Shown: positions 26,901-35,340 of the stretch, piece after piece
How the letters are laid out: every line of letters begins with the position of its first letter
How positions within the stretch are numbered: the first letter of the stretch is position 1
Source: Planctomycetota bacterium
Lineage (GTDB): Bacteria > Planctomycetota > UBA1135 > UBA2386
NCBI GenBank assembly: GCA_020638695.1
Contig: JACKIB010000001.1
Span: 434,001-498,000, forward strand
Reading direction: 5' to 3'
Length of the DNA stretch: 64,000 nucleotides
The notes under the pieces: model-generated
What the model was told of the DNA's origin: nothing
The model's input: the letters and a program-made list of their open reading frames with translations, nothing else
The model's database searches: none
Position numbers and translations under genes: made by a program

Positions 26901-28904
26901 TCACGCGGTCGATTCGCCGAGCGCCGGCGCCCCGGCCGAGACCGGACTGCGCGCCTTCGCTCGGTGCAGCCAGCAGGTGATCAGGCCGAGCCCGACCACG
27001 CTCCATTCGACGCAGCGGTACCACCACCACGCCGCCGCCTTGGTCTCGTCGAAGCCGTAGCTGTGCAGGCCGATCGACAGCAGGTTGACGCCCCAGAAGG
27101 CCCACATCACCACGATGCCGGTGATCACCGAGCACAGCGCGAGGCCGAACTCGCGCACGTAGCCACCCATCCGCGCGTGCGCGATCGCCAGGTACATCAG
27201 CACCAGCATCAGCGCGCCATTCTCCTTCGGATCCCAGCCCCAGAATCGCCCCCAGCTGTCGTTGGCCCAAACCCCACCGAGGATCGTGCCGACGGTGGAG
27301 AACGCCAAGCCGAAGCACAGCACTCCGTAGGTGATTCGAGTCAGGTCGCTGAAGTACTGCCGGCTCAGCCAGCCGCTGCTCGGCGGGGTGCGGAACAGGG
27401 TCAGGACCTTGCTGAAGATGTACAGGTGCGCGATCAGCGCCGCGAACACGCCCGCCCCGTAGCCGAGGCTGACCATCGTGACGTGAGTCGACAGCCAAAA
27501 GTTGGTGTCGAGCACCGCCACCAGCGGCGCCATGGTGTCCGCGCCCTCGGCCTCCTCGTGCCACGCCGCCACCGCCATCCCGAGCGCACCGGTCGTGGCC
27601 GCCAGCGACAGCGCCAGCACGTTGCGGCGCAGGAACTCGATGAACAGCGCGATCAGCAACACCACGGCGACGCAGAACAGCACCACTTCGTAGGGCGTGG
27701 TCACCGGCGGCCGGCCGCGCAGGATGCAGCGGATCACGATCCCGATGATCAGCAGCGCTTCGCCCCCGACCACCAGGGTGATCGCGGTGCCGTATGACGC
27801 CAAGCGAAGCATCCGCCGAGCGCCGCCCCGCGTCACGTTCCCGAGCCCACTGAGGAACCACAGAAACGCGCACACCAGGAACCCGAACAGGAACAGGTAG
27901 AGCGCCTTGTAGAACCAGTCAGCCTGGTAGAAGCGCACCTCCATGTCGACCTTGCCGTAGTCGAAATGCCCGGTCCCCGCTTCGCGCAGGTCCTTCTGCA
28001 GCGCGACGAGCCCGGCGCCGAGCCCCTCGAGGTCCTGGGTCTTGCCGACCAGCTCCTCGAAGCGGTGCATCCACCGCATCTGCTCTTGGTGCACCGGCAC
28101 ACCGGTCCACATGGCGTGCAGGATGTCGCCGGGTGAGGAGAAGACCTCGCTTCCGGCGGGCGGCGGGATGACCGCCGCGTAGCGACCGAAGTCCTTGGCG
28201 AAGTACAGGAGCTCGGCTACCGGCCTCAGCGACTCGTCGCTCTCGAGCTTCTCGGCACGGGTGCGGAACTCGGCGAACCGCCCCATGAACTCGAGGAACG
28301 GCACCTTCTCGCGCCCCGGGAACATCTCCGCCAGCGGCTTGACCCCCGTGGTCACGACCGGATCCCGGGCGAAACGCAGGAAGCCGAGTGCGTAGCGCAT
28401 CTGCGGCACCACCTGCGAGAGGTTGAAGATCTGCGAATCGAGCGTGGTCCGTCGCTTTGGATCCTTCTCCTCGAGCTTCTTGCCGAGCTCCCCGAGCTTG
28501 CTGAACGCGGGTTCCAGCTCGCGCAACGAGTACCGGTCGCGGCGCTTCTTCGCTCCACCGGGCAAACCGATCGCCTCGATGACCCGCACGTCGTCGACCA
28601 CGATGCACTGGTAGTCCCACGCCTGCTTGGGGAAGAACCAGCAGTCGAGCAACCACTCGATCGGGGTCAACCGCTCGCCCCACGCGGTGGTGAACGTCCG
28701 CTTGCCGTTGAGCCGCAGCAACTGGAAGCCGGCGAACGTGTGCAACGGCTTGACCCGTCCACCTTGCTGCACCGGCAGTCGAGCGGCCGCGTCGCAGACC
28801 TCCTTCGGCCAGGTGACCGTGCGCTCGCGTTGCTGCGCTGCGGCCGGCACCGAGAGTGCACAGAGAGTGGCGAACGCCACGACGCGGCTCGGGAGGGCGG
28901 TCAT
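26901..28904 (-). CDS. ccsA: Cytochrome c biogenesis protein CcsA with large N-terminal extension
   Basis: The 667-residue protein begins with a signal peptide ('AFATLCALSVPAAAQ'), then about 310 extracytoplasmic residues of unknown fold, then a multi-helix CcsA domain (from about 325). That domain contains the haem-handling WWD signature 'WGRFWGWDPKENGALM' near 565 and flanking conserved His residues ('STHVTMVSLGYG', 'IGLHSYGF'). System II CcsA with ResB/CcsB exports haem and attaches it to apocytochrome c. The ATG overlaps the stop of resB (ATGA, 28901-28904), indicating coupled synthesis. The unusually long soluble N-terminal region is the main oddity. It is the last gene of the operon tatA-polyprenyl synthase-lipoprotein-resB-ccsA. 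Confidence 0.9.
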   Translation of the reverse strand: MTALPSRVVAFATLCALSVPAAAQQRERTVTWPKEVCDAAARLPVQQGGRVKPLHTFAGFQLLRLNGKRTFTTAWGERLTPIEWLLDCWFFPKQAWDYQCIVVDDVRVIEAIGLPGGAKKRRDRYSLRELEPAFSKLGELGKKLEEKDPKRRTTLDSQIFNLSQVVPQMRYALGFLRFARDPVVTTGVKPLAEMFPGREKVPFLEFMGRFAEFRTRAEKLESDESLRPVAELLYFAKDFGRYAAVIPPPAGSEVFSSPGDILHAMWTGVPVHQEQMRWMHRFEELVGKTQDLEGLGAGLVALQKDLREAGTGHFDYGKVDMEVRFYQADWFYKALYLFLFGFLVCAFLWFLSGLGNVTRGGARRMLRLASYGTAITLVVGGEALLIIGIVIRCILRGRPPVTTPYEVVLFCVAVVLLIALFIEFLRRNVLALSLAATTGALGMAVAAWHEEAEGADTMAPLVAVLDTNFWLSTHVTMVSLGYGAGVFAALIAHLYIFSKVLTLFRTPPSSGWLSRQYFSDLTRITYGVLCFGLAFSTVGTILGGVWANDSWGRFWGWDPKENGALMLVLMYLAIAHARMGGYVREFGLALCSVITGIVVMWAFWGVNLLSIGLHSYGFDETKAAAWWWYRCVEWSVVGLGLITCWLHRAKARSPVSAGAPALGESTA

Positions 28905-30148
28905 GTGGACACCTTCGACTGATGGTTGACGTGTTTGACCAACTTGCTGCCGAAGTGCAGCAGCAGGCCGGCGCCGATCAGCACACAGGCCCACAGCTGC
29001 CAGCGGTCGGCCGGGTTGGTGCTGACTTCCAAAACCGAGTAGAACGGTCCGTTGCTGCCGTCCTGCGGCCCCCAGTCGTTCTGCGACAGCATGAAGCCTG
29101 CGTAGCGCATCGGTTCGTTCATCGCGATGTGGAACCGCTGCTCACCGCCGGCCTCGACCTTGGTGACATCGCTCGAGAAGTGCCGGGCCATCCGCACGCC
29201 GGGGTGGAATTCCTTGCGGAACTTCTCCATCCGCACCTCGAACGGCACCCCGTCCGGCGTCACGAAATCGAACACCTGCTGCCGGAGGTCGATGGCCCAC
29301 TTGCCGCCGTTGACCGTCACCGTCCACGGGTAGCGATGCAGCCCCCAGACGATGCCCAACTGCGCTGGCTGACCGGGCACCACCACTTCGAGCAGCGCTC
29401 CGGGCAAGTCGCTCATCTTCTGCCGACTCGGGATCGGCCGCAGGTGAATTCCGTCCACCGTGTCCGGAGCGTGCTGCTGGCGCGACTGCGCCGGTTCACA
29501 GTTGCCGTAGTAGCGACGCACCACGATCGAGAACGGCCAATCCTTGCCGTGGATGGTCGGCTGCCGCAACAGCTCGTGCGCCGAGATCAGGTGCTCGCGC
29601 ACCGAACCGTCGCCACGCGGCTCCGCGACCACCAACTCGAAGTCACGGAAGCTCTGGTAGGTGGTCGTCGATTCGTTCGGGAACAGCTTGATGAAGCCGT
29701 TGGTACCCCACGCGTACTGGACGAGACCCGCCAACAGCAAGAACAACACCGACACGTGGACCAGCAGCACCCCGAGGGTGCGCCGCCCCTTCTTCATCCG
29801 CACGATGCCGCCGCAGATGATGTTGACCGCCAGCAGGCTGAGCAGCAACGCCGCTCCAGGCCAACGAAACGCGAACGGCAGGATGCCGAGCTCACGGGTG
29901 TCGATCACGCACACCCAACTCTCGAACAACCACTTGACCACCTCGTTGAGGTCGTGCTGCTCCTGCATCCGGGTACCGAAGTACACCAACACCATCAGAC
30001 ACAGCAGGATGGCCACCGTGAGGCCGTACGACGACAGCAGGTCGAACAGGGCCTGTGCCGCCCTGGCGATCAACCCGCGCGACTCCGCCGGTCGGTCCAC
30101 CGCCGCGGCCTGCGCCTGCCCGACCGGTTGGGTAGCGGTACGATCCAT
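28901..30148 (-). CDS. resB: ResB-like cytochrome c biogenesis protein
   Basis: The 415-residue protein has the ResB/Ccs1 topology: helix 1 'LTVAILLCLMVLVYFGTRMQ' near 40, helices near 85 and 115 ('AALLLSLLAVNIICGGI', 'LGVLLVHVSVLFLLLAGLVQ'), a long beta-rich extracytoplasmic domain and a final helix 'WACVLIGAGLLLHFGSKLV'. It also has the typical 'RYAGFMLSQNDWG' segment. It partners CcsA in system II cytochrome c maturation. The start ATG at 30148 lies 8 bp after the stop of the upstream lipoprotein gene, and its end overlaps the ccsA start. Confidence 0.9.
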   Translation of the reverse strand: MDRTATQPVGQAQAAAVDRPAESRGLIARAAQALFDLLSSYGLTVAILLCLMVLVYFGTRMQEQHDLNEVVKWLFESWVCVIDTRELGILPFAFRWPGAALLLSLLAVNIICGGIVRMKKGRRTLGVLLVHVSVLFLLLAGLVQYAWGTNGFIKLFPNESTTTYQSFRDFELVVAEPRGDGSVREHLISAHELLRQPTIHGKDWPFSIVVRRYYGNCEPAQSRQQHAPDTVDGIHLRPIPSRQKMSDLPGALLEVVVPGQPAQLGIVWGLHRYPWTVTVNGGKWAIDLRQQVFDFVTPDGVPFEVRMEKFRKEFHPGVRMARHFSSDVTKVEAGGEQRFHIAMNEPMRYAGFMLSQNDWGPQDGSNGPFYSVLEVSTNPADRWQLWACVLIGAGLLLHFGSKLVKHVNHQSKVST

Positions 30149-30156
30149 GGTTCGGC

Positions 30157-31245
30157 TCACTTCTCGATGCGCAGCGAAGCGCAGAACTTCACGAAGTTGT
30201 TCGCTTCGGCCCGTACGACGTCGGACTTGCCCTCGAGCTTGACGAAAACACTGTCGCCCTGGACGCGCACCACCGTGGCGACCACGCCGTCGGTCTTGCC
30301 GTAGCCGGCCACCATCGGGTGCTCGGCCCCGAGCGCCTTCACCTTGGGAAGGGCTGCAATCCCGGCCGCATCCAGCGGCGCGGCGCCGATCTGGCCGAGC
30401 CATCGGTTGACGTTGTCCGGGAGACCGCCGGCAGCACCCGGCAGCACGGTCACCGAGCACTTGCCGCCACCCGAGGTGCCGTAGGTCACGAGTCGCATCG
30501 GGTGCCCTTCGATCTTGGCCCAGCTCGCCGGCGGCTCGAACCGCAGCTTGGTCGGATCGAGTGACGGTCCCCCGTGCCCCGCGGCCTCTTCGGTGCCGCC
30601 ACCGCGCGACGCCCCGGAGACCTTGCTCGGATCGAACTCGAGCGAACCGCAGAACCCGTCGTACGCCGCGAGCTCGACGTCGACCGCGGCGCGCGGACCG
30701 AGCATCAGCACCGACATCGCGAACGCAGGGAACTGCGCGAAGGTCGCCACCATCCGCTGATCGTCCTTGGTGCCCCCCATCCCCGAGTAGGTCCCCTGCA
30801 AGTCGAGCCGGTGGGCATCCCTGCCGAGCAGCTTGTGAGTCTTGAGCTTGGCGATCGCCGCCGGGTCGAGCGCCGGCTGGCCCATCTGCTTGCGCCAGCG
30901 GTTGAGGTTCTCCACCGCCCCACCGCCGGTGAGGAAGGACACGTAGCACTGCACCTCGCCCTTGCGCAGGTTGACGATCCGCAGCGGCCGCACCGGCAAC
31001 TGCTGCCAGCCCTCGGGCAGCTTCCACCGCAGCATCTCGGCGATGCGCGCCTCGTTGGAACCGCCCTCGCGCTCGCCCTCGGATTGCTTGAAGAACCGAT
31101 CGCGGACCGATCGGTCGAGCTCGACCTTGCGGCCGTTGTCCCGCACACGCGTCACGCCGATGCTCGGGTGCTCGTCGCAGGAACACAGGCCCGACAACGA
31201 CACCAGACCGGACAGCAATCCGACCCGAGCTAGCACACCACGCAT
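30157..31245 (-). CDS. Lipoprotein with internally duplicated domain, in cytochrome biogenesis operon
   Basis: The 362-residue protein has a signal peptide with lipobox 'LCSC-D' (Cys near 23). Two similar halves follow. Each reads roughly 'W..L...P.R.V......CYV....GG...N.NRW..Q.G...LD...IA.L......G' and ends near 'FCGSLEF' or 'FCASLRIEK'. The halves span about 65-210 and 235-362 and share Cys positions, which suggests a tandem duplication. No function is known for this family. Gaps of 1 bp to the upstream prenyl synthase and 8 bp to resB place it firmly in the operon. A role in haem or cytochrome assembly in the envelope is inference from context. Confidence 0.8.
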   Translation of the reverse strand: MRGVLARVGLLSGLVSLSGLCSCDEHPSIGVTRVRDNGRKVELDRSVRDRFFKQSEGEREGGSNEARIAEMLRWKLPEGWQQLPVRPLRIVNLRKGEVQCYVSFLTGGGAVENLNRWRKQMGQPALDPAAIAKLKTHKLLGRDAHRLDLQGTYSGMGGTKDDQRMVATFAQFPAFAMSVLMLGPRAAVDVELAAYDGFCGSLEFDPSKVSGASRGGGTEEAAGHGGPSLDPTKLRFEPPASWAKIEGHPMRLVTYGTSGGGKCSVTVLPGAAGGLPDNVNRWLGQIGAAPLDAAGIAALPKVKALGAEHPMVAGYGKTDGVVATVVRVQGDSVFVKLEGKSDVVRAEANNFVKFCASLRIEK

Positions 31246-31246
31246 G

Positions 31247-32233
31247 TCAGCACTCCCGCCGTAGCACGTACTCGGCGACCCCGGCCAGCGCATCGCGCGC
31301 CGGCCCCTCGGGGAGCGCCTTCAGCGCCGCCATTCCGTCGAGCACCAGCTGCCGCGCGCGATCGAGCGAGTAGCGCAACGCCCCATCGACGTCGAACTCG
31401 GCTCGCAGCTCCGCTGCGCCAGGTGCACCCTCCCCGGCCGCGCCGACCAGTTCCACCAGGCGCTCGCGCCGCGCTCCGGCGGTCGCCAGCAGATGGATCA
31501 GGGGCAGCGTCATCTTGCCGAGCCCGAGGTCGGAGCCGAGCGACTTGCCCACGACCACCTCGTCGCCGCCTAGGTCCAGGCAGTCATCGATGATCTGGAA
31601 TGCGACCCCGACGCTGCGCCCGAAGTTCGCCAGCGCCTCGACGGCGGCCGGGGCCGCACCGGCGTAGTGGGCTCCGACTCGGCAAGCCGCGGCGTACAGA
31701 CTGGCGGTCTTGTCGCCGATCACCTGCAGGTAGCGTTCCTCGTCCAGGGCCGTGTCGCCGCGCGCCAGGCACTGACAGATCTCTCCGTGGCACACCTCAC
31801 GCACCGCCGCCGACAGCTCCCGCGCACAGGTCACGTCATCGAGCCCGACCGCCAGGTGGAACGCCAGCGCGTACAAATGATCGCCGAGCAACACCGGCAC
31901 TTCGTTGCCGTGCAGCGCGTTCAACGTGGGCAAGCGGCGGCGGATCACCGCGCCGTCGAGCACGTCGTCGTGCAGCAGCGTCGCGGTGTGGATCAGTTCC
32001 ACCACCTTGGCGCAGGTGTAGAGCGCCTCGTCGACCACTTCGGAGAACACCCGAGCGGTGAGGAACACCAGGGCGGGACGGAGCTGCTTGCCGGCAAACC
32101 CGACCACGTGGTCGAGCAATGGCTGCAGCTCGGCGGTGGTCGGCCGGAGCTCGCGCGCGAGCTCCTGGTTCATGCGCTGGAGCTCCGGACGGACCAGCGC
32201 GAGCAGGTCGTGCAGTGCGGCGGTGCTGGACAC
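31247..32233 (-). CDS. Polyprenyl diphosphate synthase (trans-isoprenyl type)
   Basis: The 328-residue protein has the two Asp-rich motifs of all-trans polyprenyl synthases: first 'TLLHDDVLDGAVIRRR' near 88 and second 'FQIIDDCLDLGGDE' near 215. It also has 'GKQLRPALVFLTARVF' and 'GDHLYALAF'. It condenses isopentenyl diphosphate onto an allylic primer, probably to make the quinone side chain (IspB/HepT-like). Chain length cannot be read with confidence. The GTG at 32233 follows the tatA stop by 1 bp, so translation is probably coupled. Both neighbours are envelope/respiratory genes, which supports a quinone role. Confidence 0.92.
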   Translation of the reverse strand: MSSTAALHDLLALVRPELQRMNQELARELRPTTAELQPLLDHVVGFAGKQLRPALVFLTARVFSEVVDEALYTCAKVVELIHTATLLHDDVLDGAVIRRRLPTLNALHGNEVPVLLGDHLYALAFHLAVGLDDVTCARELSAAVREVCHGEICQCLARGDTALDEERYLQVIGDKTASLYAAACRVGAHYAGAAPAAVEALANFGRSVGVAFQIIDDCLDLGGDEVVVGKSLGSDLGLGKMTLPLIHLLATAGARRERLVELVGAAGEGAPGAAELRAEFDVDGALRYSLDRARQLVLDGMAALKALPEGPARDALAGVAEYVLRREC

Positions 32234-32234
32234 C

Positions 32235-32477
32235 TTATCCGTTGGCCGACCCCGACCCCTGCTTCTCGCCGTCGCTGAGCTTCGCCTTGTCAGCCGGCTT
32301 GTCCGCTTCGGAACCGCTCTCGTCCTCGCCGCGCAGTCCCTTCTTGAACTCGACGATCCCGCTCCCCATCGAGCGGGCCATGCTCGGAATGCGGTGGCCG
32401 AAGAGCAGCAGGAAGATCGCGAGGATGATCCACAGCTCCATGCCGCCCGGCAGGATGAAACCCAGGTTCGGTGCCAT
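32235..32477 (-). CDS. tatA: Twin-arginine translocase subunit TatA/E family
   Basis: The 80-residue protein has the TatA design: a short extracytoplasmic N-terminus, one TM helix (about 13-30, 'LWIILAIFLLLFGHRIP') ending in the FGxxxxP hinge, an amphipathic helix 'SMARSMGSGIVEFKKGL', and a charged, disordered acidic/Lys tail. It forms the pore-like oligomer of the Tat pathway, which exports folded proteins. No tatC lies in the window. It is the first gene of the operon leading to ccsA, with a good sigma-70-like promoter just upstream. Confidence 0.9.
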   Translation of the reverse strand: MAPNLGFILPGGMELWIILAIFLLLFGHRIPSMARSMGSGIVEFKKGLRGEDESGSEADKPADKAKLSDGEKQGSGSANG

Positions 32478-32498
32478 GTGCAGATTGTCGGAACCGGA

Positions 32499-32527
32499 AT
32501 TATGCGGGCGATACGGGATGCCGCCAA
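32499..32527 (-). promoter_or_regulatory. Sigma-70-like promoter of the tatA operon
   Basis: On the minus strand TTGGCG (32522-32527) and CATAAT (32499-32504) are separated by 17 bp. Transcription would start near 32492, about 15 bp before the tatA ATG. This is one of the best housekeeping promoter matches seen in the window. Confidence 0.6.
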
Positions 32528-32564
32528 CCACGGACGAGGGAAAGCCCGGAGGGCGGCTGGGATT

Positions 32565-33017
32565 TCACGGGTTCGATCCACCGGGTGAAGGATCCTCCGG
32601 GCGCTCGACTTGTGACCGGAACTCCGCGATCCACCGCTGCCATGCCACGGGATCGGCCCCGAAGTCTTTTCCGGTCAGGCGCTTCAAGTTGCTGGCGGCG
32701 GTGTCCCGGACCGTCGGGTCGGTCGAGTGCAGCGCCGCGGCGAGGATGGTGGCGGCCTCGATCTGCTTGCGCGGATCGACGGTCTCCCGCGCACCGCCCC
32801 GCTCCTCGAAGTAGCGCCGGAAGTTCGCCAACAGCTCGGTGAAGCGCTGGTCCAACCGCTGCCGCTCCAGCACCAGGAGCAACGTGTAGATGCACAGCAG
32901 GCCGACGGTGAGTCGAACCATCCCGACCTGCCTGCCGAACAGCCGCTCCTCGAACCAGACGAGCAGCGCCAGCGCAGCCAGCAGCAGCGGCGTCAGGCGG
33001 CGCAGCGCGGCATCCAC
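32565..33017 (-). CDS. Small membrane protein of unknown function, downstream of sucD
   Basis: The 150-residue protein has two N-terminal hydrophobic helices ('LTPLLLAALALLVWF', 'MVRLTVGLLCIYTLLLVLE'), a helical middle and a C-terminal HEAT-like segment. That segment reads 'AAALHSTDPTVRDTAASNLK' and 'LTGKDFGADPVAWQRWIAEF', a pattern common in planctomycete proteins. The function is unknown. Its start is 5 bp after the sucD stop, so it is probably cotranscribed with sucCD. The tatA promoter lies beyond its 3' end. Confidence 0.75.
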   Translation of the reverse strand: MDAALRRLTPLLLAALALLVWFEERLFGRQVGMVRLTVGLLCIYTLLLVLERQRLDQRFTELLANFRRYFEERGGARETVDPRKQIEAATILAAALHSTDPTVRDTAASNLKRLTGKDFGADPVAWQRWIAEFRSQVERPEDPSPGGSNP

Positions 33018-33022
33018 CGCCG

Positions 33023-33904
33023 CTACGCCAACACCTTGCGCATCGTCTCGCCGAGCAGCGTGGGCGAATCGACCACGGTGGCGCCAGCGCGCGAAAGCGC
33101 CTGCATCTTGTCGGCGGCGGTGCCCTTGCCCCCGGAGATGATCGCGCCGGCATGGCCCATCCGCTTGCCGGGCGGCGCGGTCACGCCCGCGATGAACGAG
33201 ACCACCGGCTTGTCCACCTCCGACTCGATGAACTCGGCCGCCTGTTCCTCGGCGGTGCCACCGATCTCACCGATCATGATGATCCCCTCGGTCGCCGGAT
33301 CGTCCTGGAACAGCCGCAGGCAGTCGATGAAGTCGGTGCCGTGGATCGGGTCGCCGCCGATGCCGATCGAGGTCGTCTGTCCCAGCCCCACACTGGTGAG
33401 CTGCCACACCGCCTCGTAGGTCAGCGTGCCGCTGCGACTGACCACTCCGACCCGGCCCGGCTTGTGGATGTAGGCCGGCATGATGCCGATCTTGCAGCCG
33501 CTGTCGGCGGTGACCGGAGTGATTATGCCCGGGCAATTGGGGCCGATCAGCCGGCTGCCGGTCTCGCGCAGCAACGCCTTCGCCCATGCCATGTCCAGCA
33601 CCGGAATGCCTTCGGTGATCGCGACGATCAGCCGGATGCCCGCCTCGGCCGCCTCGCAGATCGCGTCGGCGGTGAACGGCGCAGGCACGTAGATCTGCGA
33701 CACGGTGGCACCGGTCGCCGCCACGGCGTCGGCCACCGTGTCGAACACGGGGATGCCCTCGACATCCTGGCCGCCCTTGCCCGGCGTGACTCCGCCGACC
33801 AACTGGGTGCCGTACGCGACCGACTGCAGCGAATGGAACCGGCCGGCGTCGCCGGTGATGCCCTGGGTGATGATTCGGGTGTCGGCGTCGATGAGAACTG
33901 CCAT
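33023..33904 (-). CDS. sucD: Succinate-CoA ligase, alpha subunit
   Basis: The 293-residue protein matches SucD: CoA-binding N-terminus ('RIITQGITGDAGRFHSLQ', 'YGTQLVGGVTPGKGG'), 'IGPNCPGIITP', 'GVVSRSGTLTYEAV', and the phospho-histidine segment 'GKRMGHAGAIISGGKGTA' near 247. With SucC it interconverts succinyl-CoA and succinate with NDP phosphorylation in the TCA cycle. The ATG at 33904 is 11 bp after the sucC stop. It is followed closely by a small membrane-protein gene. Confidence 0.97.
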   Translation of the reverse strand: MAVLIDADTRIITQGITGDAGRFHSLQSVAYGTQLVGGVTPGKGGQDVEGIPVFDTVADAVAATGATVSQIYVPAPFTADAICEAAEAGIRLIVAITEGIPVLDMAWAKALLRETGSRLIGPNCPGIITPVTADSGCKIGIMPAYIHKPGRVGVVSRSGTLTYEAVWQLTSVGLGQTTSIGIGGDPIHGTDFIDCLRLFQDDPATEGIIMIGEIGGTAEEQAAEFIESEVDKPVVSFIAGVTAPPGKRMGHAGAIISGGKGTAADKMQALSRAGATVVDSPTLLGETMRKVLA

Positions 33905-33915
33905 GGGATCCTCGG

Positions 33916-35076
33916 CTAGCGCGTCGCGGCGACGATCTTCTCGGCCGCCTCGTCCAAATCCTTCGCGGTCTGCAGGGCGATACCGGATGCGTTCAAGATC
34001 GCTCGACCTTGCTCGACGTTGGTGCCCTCGAGCCGCACGACCAATGGCACCCGCAACTCGACTTCTCGGGCCGCCGCAACCACGCCCTCGGCGATGGTGT
34101 CGCACTTCATGATCCCGCCGAAAATGTTGACCAGGACGCCCTCGACCTTGGCGTCGGACAGCAGGATCTTGAACGCGTTGGTCACCTGATCACGAGTCGC
34201 GCCACCCCCCACGTCGAGGAAGTTCGCCGGCTCTCCGCCCTTGAGCTTGATCACGTCCATGGTCGCCATCGCCAGCCCGGCGCCGTTGACCAGACATGCG
34301 ATGTTGCCGTCCAACGCGATGTAGTTGAGCCCGAACTTGGCGGCCTCGATCTCCTTCGGGTCCTCCTCGTTGAGGTCGCGGTAGTCCAGCACTTCCTTGT
34401 GCCGGAACAGTCCGTTGCCGTCGAAGTTGATCTTGCCGTCCAGCGCCACCACCTCGCCGGCCTTGGTGGTGATCAGCGGGTTGATCTCCGCCAGCGAGCA
34501 GTCCAGCTCGGTGAACAGCCGCGCCAACCCGCCCATCACCCGGATCGCGCCCTTCTGCTGCCGCGCGTCGAAACCGAGACGGAACGCCATGCGGCGCATC
34601 TGGTACGGCAGCATGCCCTTCACCGGGTGGATCCGCTCGCGCAGGATCGCCTCCGGCTTGTGCTCGGCGAGCACCTCGATCTCCACCCCGCCCTCGGCTG
34701 CCGCGATCATCACCGGTCCGCCGACCTGACGGTCGATCGCCACCGCCAGGTACAGCTCGCGCTCGATGTCGCTCCCGGCCTCGACGTAGACCGTGTGCAC
34801 CACCCGACCCTCCGGGCCGGTCTGGATGGTGACCAGCGGCTTGCCGAGCATCGCCGCGGCAGCGGCGCGCGCCTCCTCGGCGCTGCGAACCAGCTTGACG
34901 CCGCCCGCCTTGCCGCGCCCGCCGGCGTGGATCTGCGCCTTCACCACCGACAACGGCCGACCGAGATCGGTGAACGCGGCGGCCGCGGCTTCGGGGCTGT
35001 CGCAGGCGATACCCTCGGGAACCGGGACACCGTAGCGGGCCAGCAGCTCCTTGGCTTGGTACTCGTGGATCTTCAT
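33916..35076 (-). CDS. sucC: Succinate-CoA ligase (ADP-forming), beta subunit
   Basis: The 386-residue protein is SucC: N-terminal ATP-grasp 'MKIHEYQAKELLARYGVPVP', 'VVKAQIHAGGRGKAGGVKLV', 'SLAEINPLITTK' (metal-binding Glu/Asn), 'ALDGKINFDGNG', and the C-terminal 'VNIFGGIMKCDTIAEGVV' of the flavodoxin-like domain. The length is as usual. It is the first gene of sucC-sucD-membrane protein. A possible promoter, TTGGTC-17-TACCTG on the minus strand, lies about 30 bp upstream of the ATG. Confidence 0.97.
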   Translation of the reverse strand: MKIHEYQAKELLARYGVPVPEGIACDSPEAAAAAFTDLGRPLSVVKAQIHAGGRGKAGGVKLVRSAEEARAAAAAMLGKPLVTIQTGPEGRVVHTVYVEAGSDIERELYLAVAIDRQVGGPVMIAAAEGGVEIEVLAEHKPEAILRERIHPVKGMLPYQMRRMAFRLGFDARQQKGAIRVMGGLARLFTELDCSLAEINPLITTKAGEVVALDGKINFDGNGLFRHKEVLDYRDLNEEDPKEIEAAKFGLNYIALDGNIACLVNGAGLAMATMDVIKLKGGEPANFLDVGGGATRDQVTNAFKILLSDAKVEGVLVNIFGGIMKCDTIAEGVVAAAREVELRVPLVVRLEGTNVEQGRAILNASGIALQTAKDLDEAAEKIVAATR

Positions 35077-35258
35077 CGCGGAGGGGTCTTGGTGGCCAGG
35101 TACGCGAAACCCTAGCCCGGACCAATCGCTACCGCACGAAGCAAAGCGCGAAAGAGGCGGCGCAGTCGCAGTCCCTCAGTTGCTCAGAACCTTCGGCGTC
35201 CAAGGACAGCGTCGCGTCGCAGTCATGCCCCGTTCGACTCAGCCGCCGCTCGCGGGTG

Positions 35259-35298
35259 TCGTCGGTCTTGCTGGCGACTTCTCTCGTGAGACCGACGA
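35259..35298. repeat. Perfect 10-bp inverted repeat with 20-nt spacer
   Basis: TCGTCGGTCT (35259-35268) is the exact reverse complement of AGACCGACGA (35289-35298). It could fold as a stem-loop in RNA or serve as a dyad binding site. It lies about 180 bp upstream of sucC and 310 bp upstream of dcd, so its target is unclear. Confidence 0.5.
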
Positions 35299-35340
35299 AC
35301 CCGCCGCTCGAGCATGCGCTAGACCTCGGCCCACTGCCAA

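Noticed and set aside
34009..35115. A 368-codon plus-strand frame opposite sucC
   Set aside because: sucC is unmistakable on the minus strand; the frame is its antisense shadow.
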